This document shows positions 16,212 to 26,038 of a stretch of 64,000 bases of DNA, piece by piece. Numbering within the stretch: position 1 is the first letter of the stretch; the number at the start of each line of letters is the position of its first letter. This DNA comes from Nocardioides rubriscoriae. Its GTDB lineage: Bacteria; Actinomycetota; Actinomycetes; Propionibacteriales; Nocardioidaceae. Under the pieces are notes generated by a model, which worked only from the letters and a program-made list of their open reading frames with translations, made no database searches and had not been told where the DNA came from. The position numbers and the translations under genes were made by a program. Where the stretch lies: assembly GCF_008087085.1 (NCBI RefSeq), contig NZ_VIYJ01000007.1:1-64000 (forward strand), written 5' to 3'.

Positions 16212-17326
16212 GACCGGAGCCCCGCGACGACCTCGGGCAGCGCCCGGCAGAACCGCTCGACGTCGTCGGCCGTCGTGTCGCGGGTCAGCGAGACCCGCAC
16301 GTTGCCGTGGGTGAGCGCCCCCATGGCGGCCAGCACCCGCGACGGCTCGAGCGTCGAGGCGGTGCAGGCCGAGCCGCTGGCGACGCCGAACCCGCGGCGG
16401 TCCAGCTCGGCGACCAGTCGTTCGCCGTTGACGTAGAGCACCGAGAAGGTCACCAGGTGGGGGAGGCGGTCGACGGGGTCGCCGAGCACGTCGACGTCGT
16501 CGATCGCGGCGGCAGCGGCCCGGACCCGGTCGACCAGTGCGTGCTGGCGGGCGGTGGCCTCGTCGCGCTCGGCCACGACCGCCTGCAGTGCCGCGGCGGC
16601 GGCCAGCGCGGCGGGGACGTTCTCGAACCCGGTCGCCCGGTGGTCGACGCGGTCGTCGGCGGGGAACGGGCTGACCCACGGCGCGCGGTGGCGCACGAGC
16701 AGCACGCCGACCCCGGCCGGTCCACCCCACTTGTGTGCCGACCCGGCCGCCGCCGACCAGGTCCGGGGGAGCGGCAGCCGGCCCATCGAGGCGCAGGCGT
16801 CGACGAACACGGCCGCCTGCTGCGCCGCGCCGGTCAGCGCGGGCAGGTGCTGGACGGTGCCGACCTCGTGGTTGGCGGCCTGCAGCGCCACCACCGTCGT
16901 CTCGTCGCACGCCTCGTGCAGGGCCTCGGGATCGACCCGACCGAACCGGTCGACCGGGACCACCCGCGTCGCGACGCCGGACCAGGCCGCCGCGTGCAGC
17001 ACGGCGGAGTGCTCGACGTCGCTGTGCGCGATCGACGCGGTGCCCCCCGGCCGGCCCCGGACGAGCCCGAGCAGGCCCCGGTGCACCGCCTCGGTGCCCG
17101 AGCCGGTGAAGGTCACCTCGTCGGGTCGTACGCCGAGCGACTCGGCCACCACGGCCCGGGCGTTGTCGAGCAGCAGGCGGGCGTTGCGGGCGTCGTGGTG
17201 CAGCCTGCGCGGGTCGGCGTACCCGACGTCGAGGGCCGCGAGGAGGCTCGCGCGGGCCGCCGGGTGCAGTGGCTCCGAGGACGCCGCGTCGAGGTAGCGC
17301 GTCGGTTCGGAGGAGGTCTCGGACAC
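16208..17326 (-). CDS. Cysteine desulfurase (NifS/IscS-like class V aminotransferase)
   Basis: A 372-residue PLP enzyme. The PLP lysine is in SAHKWGGPAGVGVLLV, the substrate-binding His region in SIAHSDVEHSAVLHAA, and the persulfide cysteine in VASGSACTASTLEPS. It removes sulfur from L-cysteine, probably for the adjacent TusA-like carrier. GTG 17326 (MSETSSEPTRYLDAASS) is preferred to GTG 17345-17347 because homologs begin shortly before YLDAA; the choice is uncertain. The position equals that of asnB in the mycobacterial order, so this pair appears to be a lineage-specific replacement. Confidence 0.88.
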   Translation of the reverse strand: MSETSSEPTRYLDAASSEPLHPAARASLLAALDVGYADPRRLHHDARNARLLLDNARAVVAESLGVRPDEVTFTGSGTEAVHRGLLGLVRGRPGGTASIAHSDVEHSAVLHAAAWSGVATRVVPVDRFGRVDPEALHEACDETTVVALQAANHEVGTVQHLPALTGAAQQAAVFVDACASMGRLPLPRTWSAAAGSAHKWGGPAGVGVLLVRHRAPWVSPFPADDRVDHRATGFENVPAALAAAAALQAVVAERDEATARQHALVDRVRAAAAAIDDVDVLGDPVDRLPHLVTFSVLYVNGERLVAELDRRGFGVASGSACTASTLEPSRVLAAMGALTHGNVRVSLTRDTTADDVERFCRALPEVVAGLRS

Positions 17327-17419
17327 ATCGCCGATCCAACCACCCACCCGGGGGGGCCCGGGCCACCTGATCGCGGTAGTCTTCAGTCGTTCGTGACCGC
17401 CTGAGAGGAAGTCTCATTC

Positions 17420-18313
17420 GTGGGTCTGCAGCTCCCCAAGCGTTCGGCAGTGACGCGGCGTAGCCGTGTCGGTCTGGCCGGCCTGCTTGGTCTCACCTTT
17501 GTCCTTGTTGCCGGTTGCGGCTCCGACTCCCAAGGCGAACGGCTCGGCATGCCGAAGCCCGTCACCGTCGAGGGCGAGCACACCCTCGACCTCTGGCAGG
17601 GCGCGTGGATCGCCGCCCTGGCCACCGGCGTGTTCGTGTGGGGCCTCATCTTCTACGCCGTGGTCAAGTACCGCCGTCGTCACGACGACGAGGTGCCGAT
17701 CCAGACGCGCTACAACCTCCCGCTCGAGATCTTCTACACGATCTTCCCGATCATCATGGTGATCGTGTTCTTCGACCACACGATCTCGACCCAGAACGCC
17801 GTGCTCAACAACCCCGACGACAAGGTCGACAACACGATCTACGTCGTGGGTCAGCAGTGGCAGTGGTCGTTCAACTACCCCGACGAGGTCGAGGACGACG
17901 CCGGCAAGCCCGTCAACGTCTACAAGGTGGGCACCGGTTCGGACATCCCCACGATCCACCTGCCGGTCAACGAGACCACCCGCTTCGAGCTGCGCAGCCC
18001 CGACGTCATCCACGACTTCGGCGTGCCCGGCTTCCTGATCAAGATGGACGTCATTCCCGGTCAGAAGAACCACTACCAGGTGACGCCCAAGACCGTGGGC
18101 ACCTACAAGGGCAAGTGCTACGAGCTCTGCGGTGTCTACCACTCGCGCATGATCTTCGAGGTCAAGGTGGAGACCCGCGAGGAGTACGACGCCTACCTCC
18201 AGAGCCTGTACGACGCCGGCGACTTCTCCGACAAGCCGATCTGCGGCGGCAAGTTCGCCGGCACCCAGGTCGGTCTCGACGAGACCCGTTCAGAAGAGGG
18301 GATCTGCTCATGA
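17420..18313 (+). CDS. ctaC: Cytochrome c oxidase subunit II (aa3)
   Basis: A 297-residue lipoprotein subunit II. A signal peptide ends in a lipobox with Cys33 (VLVAGCGSD); two membrane helices follow (about 58-80 and 100-122). The periplasmic cupredoxin domain holds the CuA site with Cys233, Cys237, His241 and Met244 in [13 protein letters not shown]. It accepts electrons from the bc1 complex; QcrC probably delivers them directly, since actinobacteria with a diheme QcrC lack a separate cytochrome c. GTG 17420 has GAGAGGAAG upstream, and a TAGTCT box lies at about 17377. First gene of ctaCDF. Confidence 0.95.
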   Translation: MGLQLPKRSAVTRRSRVGLAGLLGLTFVLVAGCGSDSQGERLGMPKPVTVEGEHTLDLWQGAWIAALATGVFVWGLIFYAVVKYRRRHDDEVPIQTRYNLPLEIFYTIFPIIMVIVFFDHTISTQNAVLNNPDDKVDNTIYVVGQQWQWSFNYPDEVEDDAGKPVNVYKVGTGSDIPTIHLPVNETTRFELRSPDVIHDFGVPGFLIKMDVIPGQKNHYQVTPKTVGTYKGKCYELCGVYHSRMIFEVKVETREEYDAYLQSLYDAGDFSDKPICGGKFAGTQVGLDETRSEEGICS

Positions 18314-20091
18314 CCGCCACGATCGACCCGACCCAGGTGGCGGCTGCGCCCGCGCGCAAGCCACTGGGCCAGGAGCTCGTCAAGATCCTGACCACCACCG
18401 ATCACAAGCTGATCGGCAAGATGTACCTGGTCACCTCGTTCGTGTGGTTCCTGCTCGCCGGCCTGATGGCGCTGATCATCCGCTCCGAGCTGGCCTTCCC
18501 GGGCAGCCAGGTCGTCAACGAGGAGCTCTACAACCAGCTCTTCACGATGCACGGCACGATCATGCTGCTGCTGTTCGCGACCCCGCTGTTCTTCGGGTTC
18601 GCCAACGTGATCATGCCGCTGCAGATCGGCTCGCCCGACGTGGCGTTCCCCCGGCTCAACATGTTCAGCTACTGGCTGTTCCTGTTCGGCGGCCTCATCG
18701 CCGCCTCGGGCTTCCTGACCCCCGGCGGCGCCGCCGACTTCGGCTGGTTCGCCTACACGCCGCTGTCCGACGCGATCCGCTCGCCCGGCGTCGGCGGCGA
18801 CCTGTGGATCATGGGCCTGTGGATGGCCGGTCTCGGCTCCATCCTCGGCGCGGTCAACTTCATCACCACGATCATCTGCATGCGCGCGCCCGGCATGACG
18901 ATGTTCCGGATGCCGATGTTCGTGTGGAACACCCTGGTCACCAGCCTGCTGGTCCTGGTCGCGTTCCCGATCCTCGCCGGAGCGCTGCTCTCGCTCGAGG
19001 CCGACCGCCAGCTCGGCGCCCACGTCTTCGACACCGCCCACGGCGGCGCGATCCTGTGGCAGCACCTGTTCTGGTTCTTCGGTCACCCCGAGGTCTACAT
19101 CATCGCGCTGCCGTTCTTCGGCATCGTCACCGAGATCCTGCCGGTCTTCAGCCGCAAGCCGATCTTCGGCTACGTCGGCCTGGTCGGCGCGACCCTCGGC
19201 ATCGCGATCCTCTCGGTCGCGGTCTGGGCCCACCACATGTTCGTGACCGGCTCGGTCAACCTGCCGTTCTTCTCCGGCATGACGTTCCTGATCGCGGTGC
19301 CCACAGGAGTGAAGTTCTTCAACTGGATCGGCACGATGTGGGGCGGGTCGATCTCGTTCGACACCCCCATGCTCTGGTCGGTCGGGTTCCTCACGACGTT
19401 CCTGTTCGGCGGCCTGACCGGCATCATCCTGGCCAGCCCGCCCCTCGACTTCCACGTCTCCGACTCCTACTTCGTCGTCGCCCACTTCCACTACGTCGTC
19501 TTCGGCACCGTCGTGTTCGCGATGTTCGCCGGCTTCTACTACTGGTGGCCCAAGATGACGGGCCGGATGCTCGACGAGCGTCTCGGCAAGCTCCACTTCT
19601 GGCTGCTGTTCGTCGGCTTCCACACGACCTTCCTGGTGCAGCACTGGCTGGGTGTCGAGGGCATGCCGCGCCGCTACGCCGACTACAAGGCCTCCGACGG
19701 CTGGACGACGCTCAACCAGGTCTCCACCCTCGGTGCGTTCCTGCTCGGTGCCTCGACGCTGCCGTTCCTCTACAACCTCTACGTCTCGCGCAACGCACCC
19801 AAGGTCGAGGTCGACGACCCGTGGGGCTGGGGCCGCTCGCTCGAGTGGGCCACGTCCTGCCCGCCGCCGCGCCACAACTTCCACTCCATCCCGCGGATCC
19901 GCTCGGAGTCGCCGGCCTTCGACCTGCACCACCCCGAGGTCGCGGCCATCGAGCTCGACGACAACGCCGCCGCGCGTGACGGCAGGTTCGCCGACGCACC
20001 CGACATGGAGGGCCGCGACACCCTGCTCAAGGAGCGGCTCGCCAAGGACACCGACCTCGACACCGAGGGCGACGGAGGTACGACCCGATGA
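18310..20091 (+). CDS. ctaD: Cytochrome c oxidase subunit I (aa3)
   Basis: A 593-residue catalytic subunit with twelve membrane helices. The heme/CuB ligands are visible: His in [22 protein letters not shown] (CuB His and the cross-linked Tyr), the WAHHMF His pair, and HFHYVVFG. It reduces O2 to water and pumps protons; the K-channel PTGVKFFNW region is intact. The ATG overlaps the ctaC stop. The acidic C-terminal tail of about 60 residues is typical of actinobacteria. In mycobacteria ctaD lies elsewhere; here it is within the ctaC-ctaF operon. Confidence 0.97.
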   Translation: MTATIDPTQVAAAPARKPLGQELVKILTTTDHKLIGKMYLVTSFVWFLLAGLMALIIRSELAFPGSQVVNEELYNQLFTMHGTIMLLLFATPLFFGFANVIMPLQIGSPDVAFPRLNMFSYWLFLFGGLIAASGFLTPGGAADFGWFAYTPLSDAIRSPGVGGDLWIMGLWMAGLGSILGAVNFITTIICMRAPGMTMFRMPMFVWNTLVTSLLVLVAFPILAGALLSLEADRQLGAHVFDTAHGGAILWQHLFWFFGHPEVYIIALPFFGIVTEILPVFSRKPIFGYVGLVGATLGIAILSVAVWAHHMFVTGSVNLPFFSGMTFLIAVPTGVKFFNWIGTMWGGSISFDTPMLWSVGFLTTFLFGGLTGIILASPPLDFHVSDSYFVVAHFHYVVFGTVVFAMFAGFYYWWPKMTGRMLDERLGKLHFWLLFVGFHTTFLVQHWLGVEGMPRRYADYKASDGWTTLNQVSTLGAFLLGASTLPFLYNLYVSRNAPKVEVDDPWGWGRSLEWATSCPPPRHNFHSIPRIRSESPAFDLHHPEVAAIELDDNAAARDGRFADAPDMEGRDTLLKERLAKDTDLDTEGDGGTTR

Positions 20092-20504
20092 AGATCGAAG
20101 CCTGGATCTTCGGGATCACCACCGTGTTCCTGGTGCTGGTGTCGCCGGCCTACTGGCTGGTCACCGACAGCACCGATCGCGGCGGCGACTGGACCGGCAC
20201 CTCGGCGCTGGTCATGACGGGTCTGCTGACCCTGATGGTCACCCTCTACCTCGGTTTCCACGCCAAGAAGATGGACCCGCGTCCCGAGGACCGCAAGGAC
20301 GGCGAGATCGCCGACGGCGCGGGCGAGCTCGGGTTCTTCCCGCCCTACTCGTGGTGGCCGCTGTGGTGCGGCTCCACCCTCGGCGTGATGGTCTTCGGCG
20401 TGGCCGCGAGCGCGTGGTGGCTGTTCATCATCGGTGGCATCCTCGGCGCGGTGGCCCTGTCGGGCCTGGTGTTCGAGTACTACCGGGGTGAGCACGCCCA
20501 CTGA
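20088..20504 (+). CDS. ctaF: Cytochrome c oxidase subunit IV (CtaF)
   Basis: A 138-residue protein with four hydrophobic helices, starting [23 protein letters not shown], the actinobacterial CtaF opening. The central [11 protein letters not shown] motif is strongly conserved. It is an accessory subunit of the aa3 oxidase in the bc1-aa3 supercomplex. ATG overlaps the ctaD stop (ATGA). It ends the ctaCDF operon; the transpeptidase gene starts 83 bp later with its own promoter-like TACGCT. Confidence 0.93.
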   Translation: MKIEAWIFGITTVFLVLVSPAYWLVTDSTDRGGDWTGTSALVMTGLLTLMVTLYLGFHAKKMDPRPEDRKDGEIADGAGELGFFPPYSWWPLWCGSTLGVMVFGVAASAWWLFIIGGILGAVALSGLVFEYYRGEHAH

Positions 20505-20587
20505 CCCGTACGGCCCCGTCGAATCGGTTCGCACCCCGGCGGCAGTTACGCTTGAACCTCAGCCACCTGCTCTTCGGGAGTCCCTAG

Positions 20588-21844
20588 ATGTCCCTGCGTC
20601 ACACTGCTCAGTCGAGTGCTTGCCGTGTGGCGGCGGCCGGTCTGGTCGCCGTGCTCGGCCTGTCGCTCGCCGCGTGCAACAACACTCCTGACGGTGCCCT
20701 CGAGGGCCGCCGGGGAGACGCGACGGGTGGGAGCGACGGCGGGTCCACCGCGTCCGGCGTCGCCGAGGGTGACGGCAGCGGCGAGGCGCCCGGCCCCACC
20801 ATCGACGTCAACGTGCCCAAGGGTGGCACCGACGTCCCGGTGTCGACGTTGGTCCGGGTCGCCGCCGGCACCGGCGCGCTGACGTCGGTCGCCGTGAGCT
20901 CGTCTGACGGTGACCTTCCCGGCGAGATGAGCGACGACGGCACGTCGTGGACCGCCACGGAGCGGCTCGAGCCCGGCACGACCTACACGGTCAAGGCCGT
21001 CGCCGACGACGACGGCGCCACCTCGCAGGTGCGTCGCCGGTTCACCGCCCAAGACCTGACGCTCGACCAGCAGACCTATCCCTCGGTCTCGCCCCTCGCC
21101 GGCGAGACCGTCGGCGTGGGCATGCCGGTGATCGTCACGTTCGACGTGCCGGTGACCGACCGCGCCGAGTTCGAGAAGCACATGACGGTCACCGCCAAGC
21201 CCGCCCAGACCGGCTCCTGGTACTGGTTGAGCGACACCGAGGCCCACTGGCGCCCCAAGACCTACTGGCGGCCCGGATCGACTGTCGACGTCGACATCGA
21301 CGTCAACGGGGTCGACGCCGGGAACGGCATCTACGGCCAGGAGGACCGCCGGCTCGACTTCGAGATCGGCAAGGCGCACATCTACCAGGTCGACGCCAAG
21401 ACCCACCAGATGAAGGTCTTCGAGAACGGAAGGCTGCTCCGCACCCTGCCCATCACGACCGGCAAGCCGGGCTTCACCACCCGCTCGGGGGTCAAGGTGA
21501 TCATCGAGAAGTTCGCCTCCAAGCGGATGAACTCCGAGACCGTTGGCATCCCCCAGGGCTCTTCTGAGGCCTACGACATCGACAACGTCCAGTGGGCCAT
21601 GCGCGTGACCTACTCCGGTGAGTTCATCCACGCCGCCCCGTGGTCGGTGGGCTCCCAGGGCTACGCCAACGTGTCCCACGGCTGCACCGGCATGAGCACC
21701 GCCAACGCGGCCTGGCTCTACTCCATCAGCCGTCGCGGCGACGTCGTCGAATACACCGGCACCGACCGACCGATGACCTTCGACAACGGCTACGGCGACT
21801 GGAACAAGTCGTTCAAGGACTACCAGGGCGGCTCGGCGCTCTGA
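20588..21844 (+). CDS. L,D-transpeptidase lipoprotein (Ig-like + YkuD)
   Basis: A 418-residue exported protein. A lipobox cysteine at residue 30 (LSLAACNN) marks a lipoprotein. After a Gly/Ser/Asp-rich linker come two bacterial Ig-like domains (about 70-260), then a YkuD domain with His364 and catalytic Cys366 in NVSHGCTGMSTANAAW. It makes 3-3 peptidoglycan cross-links at the outer face of the membrane, like mycobacterial Ldt enzymes. It follows ctaF; the gene order here matches neither mmpS3 nor another mycobacterial neighbour. It converges on the PQQ-repeat gene with one base between the two stops. Confidence 0.92.
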   Translation: MSLRHTAQSSACRVAAAGLVAVLGLSLAACNNTPDGALEGRRGDATGGSDGGSTASGVAEGDGSGEAPGPTIDVNVPKGGTDVPVSTLVRVAAGTGALTSVAVSSSDGDLPGEMSDDGTSWTATERLEPGTTYTVKAVADDDGATSQVRRRFTAQDLTLDQQTYPSVSPLAGETVGVGMPVIVTFDVPVTDRAEFEKHMTVTAKPAQTGSWYWLSDTEAHWRPKTYWRPGSTVDVDIDVNGVDAGNGIYGQEDRRLDFEIGKAHIYQVDAKTHQMKVFENGRLLRTLPITTGKPGFTTRSGVKVIIEKFASKRMNSETVGIPQGSSEAYDIDNVQWAMRVTYSGEFIHAAPWSVGSQGYANVSHGCTGMSTANAAWLYSISRRGDVVEYTGTDRPMTFDNGYGDWNKSFKDYQGGSAL

Positions 21845-21845
21845 G

Positions 21846-23081
21846 TCACTGCTGGTCGGCGAACGCGATCACGCGTCCGTCGGTGACGCCGACCACGAGA
21901 GTGCCGTCGCCGGTGAGCGCCGGGTAGGAGTCGACCGTCTCCCCGGTGTCGAAGGACCACAGCGGCCTGCCGTCGCGGTCGGCGGCGTAGATGAGGCCCT
22001 GACGAGTCCCCGCGTAGACCGAGTGTGCCGCGTCGACCAGCACGGAGGTCCAGACCCCGATCGTGCGCGGCTGCCGCCGGGCGGTCGATCCCGGGAACCG
22101 GAAGACGACCTCGCCGGTGCCGGCGTCCAGGCCGGTCAGCACGTTGCCGTGGTCGCCGAAGTAGGCGACGCCGTCGCGGGTGACCCCGGGGGAGGAGTAG
22201 GTCTCGAACCCTCGGTCGTGGCGCCAGCGGACCGCCCCGTCCGCGGGGTCGAGCCCGTACTCGTAGGGGTCGTTGGAGCCGATCACGATGGTGCCGTCCG
22301 GGGCCACGGCCGGACTGACCTCGATGAGGTCGTCGGCGGGGGCCGCGCGCCATACGACCGCTCCGCCCCGGACCGCGGCGACGCCTGCGAGCGTCGACTG
22401 GTACGCCGTGCGGCCGTCGGCCGACAGCACCGGCGACCCGTAGGACGGCTCCCCGAGCTCGACCCGCCACTGCTCGTGCGGGCCGGAGCCGTCGGGTCGC
22501 AGCCCGACCAGGAGCCCCGCACTGGTGCCGACGACCACGTCGCCTGCGGGCGTGACCGCGGGGGAGGACACCAGCCCGCCGAGCGCGTAGCGCCACACGA
22601 CGTGACCCGCGGCGGTGACGGCGATCAGGTTGCCTCCGGGCCCGGGCCACAGGACCAGCCCGCCGGGCAGCACCGCGGGGCTGGTGGACAGGTCGAGGCC
22701 GTAGCCGCCGTGCTCGTCGAGGACCCACCGGTCCTGCCCTGTGGCAGGGTCGAGGGCATGCAGATAGCCGGCGTTGCTGGCGGCGTAGATGGTCCCGTCG
22801 GCGGCGACCACCGGACCAGCGGTCACGTTGCCCTCGAGGGTGCGCGTCCACCGCACGCGCCCGGTCGTCGGCCCTGTGGCCGGGGCTGCGCCGGTGTGCT
22901 GGGCGTCGTGCAGCGCCTGGGGCCACGGCGTCCAGCTCGTGGTCGCCGGCGACCCGAGGTGGCCCTGCAGCGCCACGACCGAGCGCTCCGGAGCGCTCGC
23001 CGCCGGCGGGCCGTCCACCGCGGCGCACGAGACCAGCGAGGCGAGCACGACCGCCGTCGACAGGACCCGGAGACGCGACAT
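21846..23081 (-). CDS. PQQ-like beta-propeller lipoprotein
   Basis: A 411-residue lipoprotein with lipobox Cys19 (SLVSCAAVDG). The rest is about seven WD/PQQ-like blades, with repeats of the kind APDGTIVIGSNDPYEYGLD and RDGVAYFGDHGNVLTGLD. It lacks obvious quinoprotein active-site residues, so a binding or scaffold role outside the membrane (for example in envelope assembly, as in BamB-like proteins) is more likely than catalysis. Function is not known. It is preceded by its own promoter region and is separate from the qcr operon, whose terminator lies upstream of it. Confidence 0.8.
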   Translation of the reverse strand: MSRLRVLSTAVVLASLVSCAAVDGPPAASAPERSVVALQGHLGSPATTSWTPWPQALHDAQHTGAAPATGPTTGRVRWTRTLEGNVTAGPVVAADGTIYAASNAGYLHALDPATGQDRWVLDEHGGYGLDLSTSPAVLPGGLVLWPGPGGNLIAVTAAGHVVWRYALGGLVSSPAVTPAGDVVVGTSAGLLVGLRPDGSGPHEQWRVELGEPSYGSPVLSADGRTAYQSTLAGVAAVRGGAVVWRAAPADDLIEVSPAVAPDGTIVIGSNDPYEYGLDPADGAVRWRHDRGFETYSSPGVTRDGVAYFGDHGNVLTGLDAGTGEVVFRFPGSTARRQPRTIGVWTSVLVDAAHSVYAGTRQGLIYAADRDGRPLWSFDTGETVDSYPALTGDGTLVVGVTDGRVIAFADQQ

Positions 23082-23172
23082 GCTCGGAGTCTGGCCGACG
23101 CGAAGCCGGCGCGGGGGCCTGGCGCCTTACCTCGTGGTGACGTCTCTGTGCTTGCACCCGTCGGAAATGCGC

Positions 23173-23204
23173 CCGGCCCGCCTCCCCTGGGGGAGACGGG
23201 CCGG
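23173..23204 (-). terminator. Stem-loop terminator of ctaE-qcrCAB
   Basis: Arms 23173-23187 and 23190-23204 form a 15-bp stem; read on the minus strand every position pairs (one as G-U), while on the plus strand that position is a C-A mismatch. It lies 18 bp after the qcrB stop, so it most likely ends the bc1 operon. Confidence 0.8.
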
Positions 23205-23222
23205 TCTGCGGTGCGTGCGGGG

Positions 23223-24974
23223 CTAGTGGCTGCCGCGCAGCGTCTCGCCCTCGACGGCGTGGTGCCCGTCGAACTGGTGGCCGTCGGCCGCGTGGCCGTC
23301 CAGCGCCGCCGTGAGCGCGTGCTCGTGCTCGGCGTGGTGGTGCGCCTCCTCGAGCTCGGCCCTGGTGGGCTTCTGGATGTTGTCGGCGAACATCAGCGTC
23401 GACAGCTTGGCGCGCACGCCGTCCAGCTTGCCGCCCGGGGCCGCGACACCGTTCTCGTCGACCTGCGGCGTGGCCACGAAGACCTCGTCACGGTCGCGCG
23501 CGGTGAGGCGGTAGGCCTCGGTCTCGCTGATCGGCAGGTGACGCTCGCTGTAGCCACCCTCGGGGGACCGCATGATGATGCCGGTCTCGTAGCCGTGCAG
23601 CAGCTTGTCACGGTCGTGACGCTGCAGCGAGATGCACCAACGCTTGGTGATCATGAAGGCGATCACCGGGCCGAGGAACACCATCACCCGCATGAAGTAG
23701 GTGATCTGGTTGATCGACAGGTGCAGCTTGACGGCGATGATGTCGTTGCCGCCGGCGGCCCACGCCAGACCGTAGAAGGTCATCAGCGCCACCATGACCG
23801 CCGTACGCGTCGGAGCGTCGCGCGGACGGTAGAGCAGGTGGTGGTCGCGCTTGTCCTTGGTGATCCAGCCGTCGATGAAGGGCAGCATGGTCAGCAGGCC
23901 CCACATCACCAGCGGGGTGATGAGGATCGGGACCATGACGTTCCAGGAGATCGTGTAGCCGAAGATCTCCGACTCCCAGCCGGGCATGATGCGCAGGAGC
24001 CCGTCGGGCCAGCCCATGTACCAGTCAGGCTGCGAACCGGCCGTCACCTTGGTCGGGTCGTAGGGACCGAACTTCCACACCGGGTTGATCGACAGCAGAC
24101 CGCCCATGAAGGCAGCGACGCCGAAGACGATGAAGAAGAAGCCACCCGCCTTGGCGGCGTAGACCGGGAGCATCGGGTAGCCCACGACGTTGTCGTTGGT
24201 GCGTCCGGGCCCGGGCCACTGGGTGTGCTTGTGGTAGACGAGCAGCAGCATGTGGGCAGCGATCAGGCCGAGCAGCAGGCCGGGGATCAGCAGCACGTGG
24301 ATCGTGTAGAGCCGCGGGATGATCGCGTCGCCGGGGAACTCGCCGCCGAAGAGGAAGAACGACATGTAGGAGCCGACCACCGGGGTCGCCTTCAAGAAGC
24401 CGTCGGCGGCCCGGATGCCGGTGCCCGAGAGCAGGTCGTCGGGCAGCGAGTAGCCGGTGAAGCCCTCGAGGGTGCCCATGAGCAGCAGCACGCTGCCGAT
24501 GACCCAGTTGATCTCGCGGGGCTTGCGGAAGGCGCCGGTGAACCAGACGCGCAGCAGGTGCACCATCATCGAGGCCACGAACAGCATCGCGGCCCAGTGG
24601 TGCATCTGGCGCATCAGGAGGCCACCACGCACGTCGAAGGAGAGCTTGAGGGTCGAGGCGTAGGCCTCGGACATCTGCACTCCGCGCAGCGGGTCGTAGG
24701 AGCCCTGGTACTCGACCTCGCCCATGCTGGGGACGTACCAGAGGGTCAGGAAGACGCCGCTGAGAAGCAGGACCACGAAGCTCCACAGGGCGATCTCGCC
24801 CAACATGAAGGACCAGTGGTCGGGGAAGACCTTGCGCAGGTTCTTCTTCATCGCGGTCCCGAGGCCGAGCCTGTCGTCGGCCCACGTGGCAACCGCGCCT
24901 ACCTTGGAAGGCTTGGCGGGAGTCGCGGCACTCGTGGAGTTGCTGTCCGCGACCTTGCTGGTGTCAATGCTCAT
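23223..24974 (-). CDS. qcrB: Cytochrome bc1 complex cytochrome b subunit
   Basis: A 583-residue cytochrome b. The four heme b ligands lie in helices II and IV (MRQMHHWAAMLFVASMMVHLLRVW and IPRLYTIHVLLIPGLLLGLIAAHML). The Qo motif is present as PDWYMGWPDG in the second half. The C-terminal tail of about 130 residues after the last helix (rich in His, Glu and Asp) is an actinobacterial feature. It oxidises menaquinol with QcrA. The start overlaps the qcrA stop as ATGA. A stem-loop terminator follows. Confidence 0.97.
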   Translation of the reverse strand: MSIDTSKVADSNSTSAATPAKPSKVGAVATWADDRLGLGTAMKKNLRKVFPDHWSFMLGEIALWSFVVLLLSGVFLTLWYVPSMGEVEYQGSYDPLRGVQMSEAYASTLKLSFDVRGGLLMRQMHHWAAMLFVASMMVHLLRVWFTGAFRKPREINWVIGSVLLLMGTLEGFTGYSLPDDLLSGTGIRAADGFLKATPVVGSYMSFFLFGGEFPGDAIIPRLYTIHVLLIPGLLLGLIAAHMLLLVYHKHTQWPGPGRTNDNVVGYPMLPVYAAKAGGFFFIVFGVAAFMGGLLSINPVWKFGPYDPTKVTAGSQPDWYMGWPDGLLRIMPGWESEIFGYTISWNVMVPILITPLVMWGLLTMLPFIDGWITKDKRDHHLLYRPRDAPTRTAVMVALMTFYGLAWAAGGNDIIAVKLHLSINQITYFMRVMVFLGPVIAFMITKRWCISLQRHDRDKLLHGYETGIIMRSPEGGYSERHLPISETEAYRLTARDRDEVFVATPQVDENGVAAPGGKLDGVRAKLSTLMFADNIQKPTRAELEEAHHHAEHEHALTAALDGHAADGHQFDGHHAVEGETLRGSH

Positions 24975-26038
24975 TTGCTGCGGCTCCAGTAGCTGGGTCC
25001 GACGGGTTCGGTGAAATCACTCTGGGCGACGAGGTATCCGTCGTCATCGACCGTGAGCGGCAGCTGTGGGAGCGGCCGTCCGGCTGGTCCGAAGACCACC
25101 TTCGCCGAGTCGGCCAGGTCGAACGTCGACTGGTGGCACGGGCAAAGGACATGGTGGGTGGTGCGTTCGTAGAGCGAGATCGGGCAGCCGACGTGGCTGC
25201 AGATCTTGGAGTAGCAGATGACGCCGTCGAGGCTCCAGTCCTCTCGGCCCTTGCCCGGCTTGATCTCGTCGGGCTCCATCTTGACCACGATCACCGCGGC
25301 CTTGGCCTTGGCGACCTGGAGCTCGACGCCCTCGAGGTCGAAGATGCCGTCGGGAACGGCGTTGACCAGGTCGCCGATCTGCAGGTCACCGGGTCGGATG
25401 GGGGTGCCGATGACGTCGCGGACGACACGGACGTTCTTCTTCCACAGGGTGTTCTTGAGGCCCTTGCCCTCGGCGGCGTTGGCGACCTGGCCCGGCGTGG
25501 GGCCCAGGTCGCGCAGCAGCACCACCACGGGCGCCAGGAGCACACCGGTGGCGAGGACCAGGGAGCGGCGGATGAGCGGGCGCTCACGCAGTGCGGACTC
25601 GTCGAAGCCGGCGTTGAGGGCCTCGACCGTCGCGGCGCGGTCCTCGTCGGAGGAACGGGCCGGGTGGCGCATCTCGACCATCTCGTGGTCGGCCATGAGC
25701 TTGCGGGCCCACTGGATGACGCCGACGCCGATGAGCATGAGCGCGAGGCCCAAGGAGACGCCGAGGGCGATGTTGGACGCGCCCAGGCCGCCCACGGTCT
25801 CCCAGTTGTCGCCGATGTCGAACACGAAGTACGACGTCACGAAGATGACCGTGCACACGGCAGACAGCGTGAACATCAGCGAGACCTGGCGCTCAGCGCG
25901 CTTGGCCAATCCCTCGTCGACGTCGGTCGGACGCCAGGTGTGGGCGGGCAGGCCCGGGTTGGGGATGGGCTCCTCGATGGGGGCCGGGAGGTGCTCGTCG
26001 TGGTCGTCGGCGTCGTCGTGCTTCTCGAGGTCGCTCAT
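24971..26038 (-). CDS. qcrA: Cytochrome bc1 complex Rieske iron-sulfur subunit
   Basis: A 355-residue Rieske protein with the extended actinobacterial N-terminus: three membrane helices (around MFTLSAVCTVIFVTSYFVF, LGVSLGLALMLIGVGVIQW and SLVLATGVLLAPVVVLL) before the cluster domain. The 2Fe-2S ligands are in CSHVGCPISL and CPCHQSTFDL. It passes electrons from menaquinol to QcrC. ATG overlaps the qcrC stop, and its own stop overlaps the qcrB start, so the three are tightly coupled. Confidence 0.97.
   Translation of the reverse strand: MSDLEKHDDADDHDEHLPAPIEEPIPNPGLPAHTWRPTDVDEGLAKRAERQVSLMFTLSAVCTVIFVTSYFVFDIGDNWETVGGLGASNIALGVSLGLALMLIGVGVIQWARKLMADHEMVEMRHPARSSDEDRAATVEALNAGFDESALRERPLIRRSLVLATGVLLAPVVVLLRDLGPTPGQVANAAEGKGLKNTLWKKNVRVVRDVIGTPIRPGDLQIGDLVNAVPDGIFDLEGVELQVAKAKAAVIVVKMEPDEIKPGKGREDWSLDGVICYSKICSHVGCPISLYERTTHHVLCPCHQSTFDLADSAKVVFGPAGRPLPQLPLTVDDDGYLVAQSDFTEPVGPSYWSRSK

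Noticed and set aside
22023..24992. A 989-codon open frame on the plus strand opposite the beta-propeller and qcrB genes
   Set aside because: It is an antisense shadow caused by high GC at third positions; its translation has no recognisable domain, while qcrB on the other strand is intact.
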